Source of the DNA: Bacillota bacterium
GTDB taxonomy: Bacteria; Bacillota_G; SHA-98; UBA4971
Length of the DNA: 7,010 bases
Assembly (NCBI GenBank): GCA_012512055.1
Contig: JAAZEW010000111.1
Coordinates: 1 to 7,010, forward strand
Direction: 5' to 3'
Under the pieces are notes generated by a model. The model searched no databases. It worked only from the letters and a program-made list of their open reading frames with translations, and was not told where the DNA came from. Position 1 is the first letter of the stretch. Each line of letters starts with the position of its first letter. The translations under genes were made by a program, and so were the position numbers. Shown here piece by piece: positions 6,526 to 7,010 of the stretch.

Positions 6526-6593
6526 GGGGTGGCGGAAAATCAGGCACGTTTTCTAGAAGAGTGCCTGAAAATCATACACCGAACCCGCTTCAA

Positions 6594-6790
6594 GTGGTCG
6601 AATTTCAGGCCGTCCGAAGCTCGGCTCAAAAAACGTGGCAGAAAAGCAGGCACCAAATCCAAAAAAGTGGCAGGAATTCAGCCATCTCCGAGAGATAGGT
6701 GGCTGAAAACCTTACAGTCGACGCGGTAGGGTGGTCGAAATCCAGGCAGTCCGAAGCTCGTGTCCGAAAACGTGGTCGAAAAGCAGGCAC
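6594..6790 (+). repeat. Higher-order duplication within the array
   Basis: The 60-bp blocks 6594-6653 and 6731-6790 match at 51 of 60 positions, including the spacer core TCCGAAGCTCG. They are 137 bp apart, one full cycle of 41+32+32+32. A second pair, 6150-6221 and 6361-6433, shows a similar block resemblance with one indel, including GTGTATG and ACCACATATTT. The array therefore grew partly by duplication of multi-unit blocks. Confidence 0.7.
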
Positions 6791-6947
6791 TGAAACGAAA
6801 AACATGGTCGAGGATCGACCACCTAGGGACATGCATTGGAAAAGCGTGCGCCTTGTGCGGTGGTCGAAAACAGGAGTGTAAATAATTTTGTGTAAATAGT
6901 CTTTCTATCGTTATGATTGAGACTGCAGAGACGGATTTGGGGCATTG

Positions 6948-6977
6948 TTGACAGTTTTGGAAGCCTGAGACTATAAT
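6948..6977 (+). promoter_or_regulatory. Consensus housekeeping-sigma promoter reading off the right edge
   Basis: TTGACA at 6948-6953 and TATAAT at 6972-6977 are both perfect consensus hexamers with an 18-bp spacer, so transcription should start near 6984. It lies 70 bases beyond the last array unit and must serve a gene or RNA outside the window. A match this strong often precedes a highly expressed or stable RNA gene, but nothing of the product is visible. Confidence 0.8.
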
Positions 6978-7010
6978 AACAGCGCGAACGGGGAATATAA
7001 CAATCGCAGG

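Larger units (their letters stand above)
6117..6878. repeat. Array of about 20 palindrome-like 19-bp units with 32/41-bp steps
   Basis: The consensus is close to GTGGTCGAAAATCGACCAC, an inverted pair of 8-bp arms around three bases. Arms occur as GTGGTCGA, GTGGCAGA or GTGCCTGA and their complements. Unit starts on the plus strand are 6150, 6191, 6223, 6264, 6328, 6361, 6402, 6434, 6466, 6529, 6561, 6594, 6635, 6667, 6699, 6731, 6772, 6804 and 6860. An inverted copy lies at 6117-6135, and decayed copies are likely near 6296 and 6498. The steps are 31-33 or 41 bp, apart from the last (56). Spacers are thus about 13 or 22 bp and differ in sequence. The step is not a multiple of three, and open frames across the array have no protein character. 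Confidence 0.88.

Noticed and set aside
6117..6878. CRISPR array
   Set aside because: Units are only 19 bp and degenerate, spacers are about 13 or 22 bp and partly similar to each other, and no cas gene is present. CRISPR repeats are near-identical and spacers are longer and unique.
6215..6881. Several small open frames across the array on both strands
   Set aside because: They are translations of the 19-bp units (recurring FQA, ESGT and GRKAG-like words) in shifting frames. The 32/41-bp steps break the frame, and ribosome-binding sites are lacking.

Overview
The window reads as chromosomal DNA of a Gram-positive, Clostridia-like member of the Bacillota. This is inferred from strong Shine-Dalgarno sites (AAGGAGG, AGGAGGG, GGGAGG), frequent GTG starts, a DUF1540 Cys-motif protein, moderate GC, and a perfect TTGACA/TATAAT promoter. 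No species can be named from the sequence alone.

Left half (61-3693, minus strand): a high-affinity phosphate uptake operon transcribed right to left as pstS-pstC-pstA-pstB. PstS captures phosphate outside the membrane, PstC and PstA form the channel, and PstB drives it with ATP. pstC, pstA and pstB are tightly packed (2 and 23 bases apart). pstS is set apart from pstC by about 200 bases of short-period repeats. A ribosome-binding site at the extreme left edge suggests that one more minus-strand gene, possibly phoU, follows pstB. Oddities here are a PstB without the Q-loop glutamine, a PstS whose best start is a CTG codon, and a PstS tail encoded by a 21-bp tandem repeat.

Middle (3694-4304): a divergent intergenic region. 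It contains a 103-base segment that can fold into a closed multi-branched structure (3876-3978), followed by a degenerate AACTYRGG repeat cluster (4046-4182).

Right half (plus strand): a 421-residue protein with N-terminal HEAT-like repeats and no recognised function (4305-5570), a small 15-bp tandem array, and a short DUF1540 gene (5720-5989). The rest is non-coding and is dominated by an array of about 20 imperfectly palindromic 19-bp units (6117-6878). The units step at 31-33 or 41 bp, close to three or four turns of the DNA helix. A consensus promoter just beyond it fires off the right edge.

The most unusual property is that several intergenic gaps are filled with different short-period arrays (5, about 10, 15, 21 and 32/41 bp), and some reach into gene ends. 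The 19-bp array is the best candidate for something undescribed.
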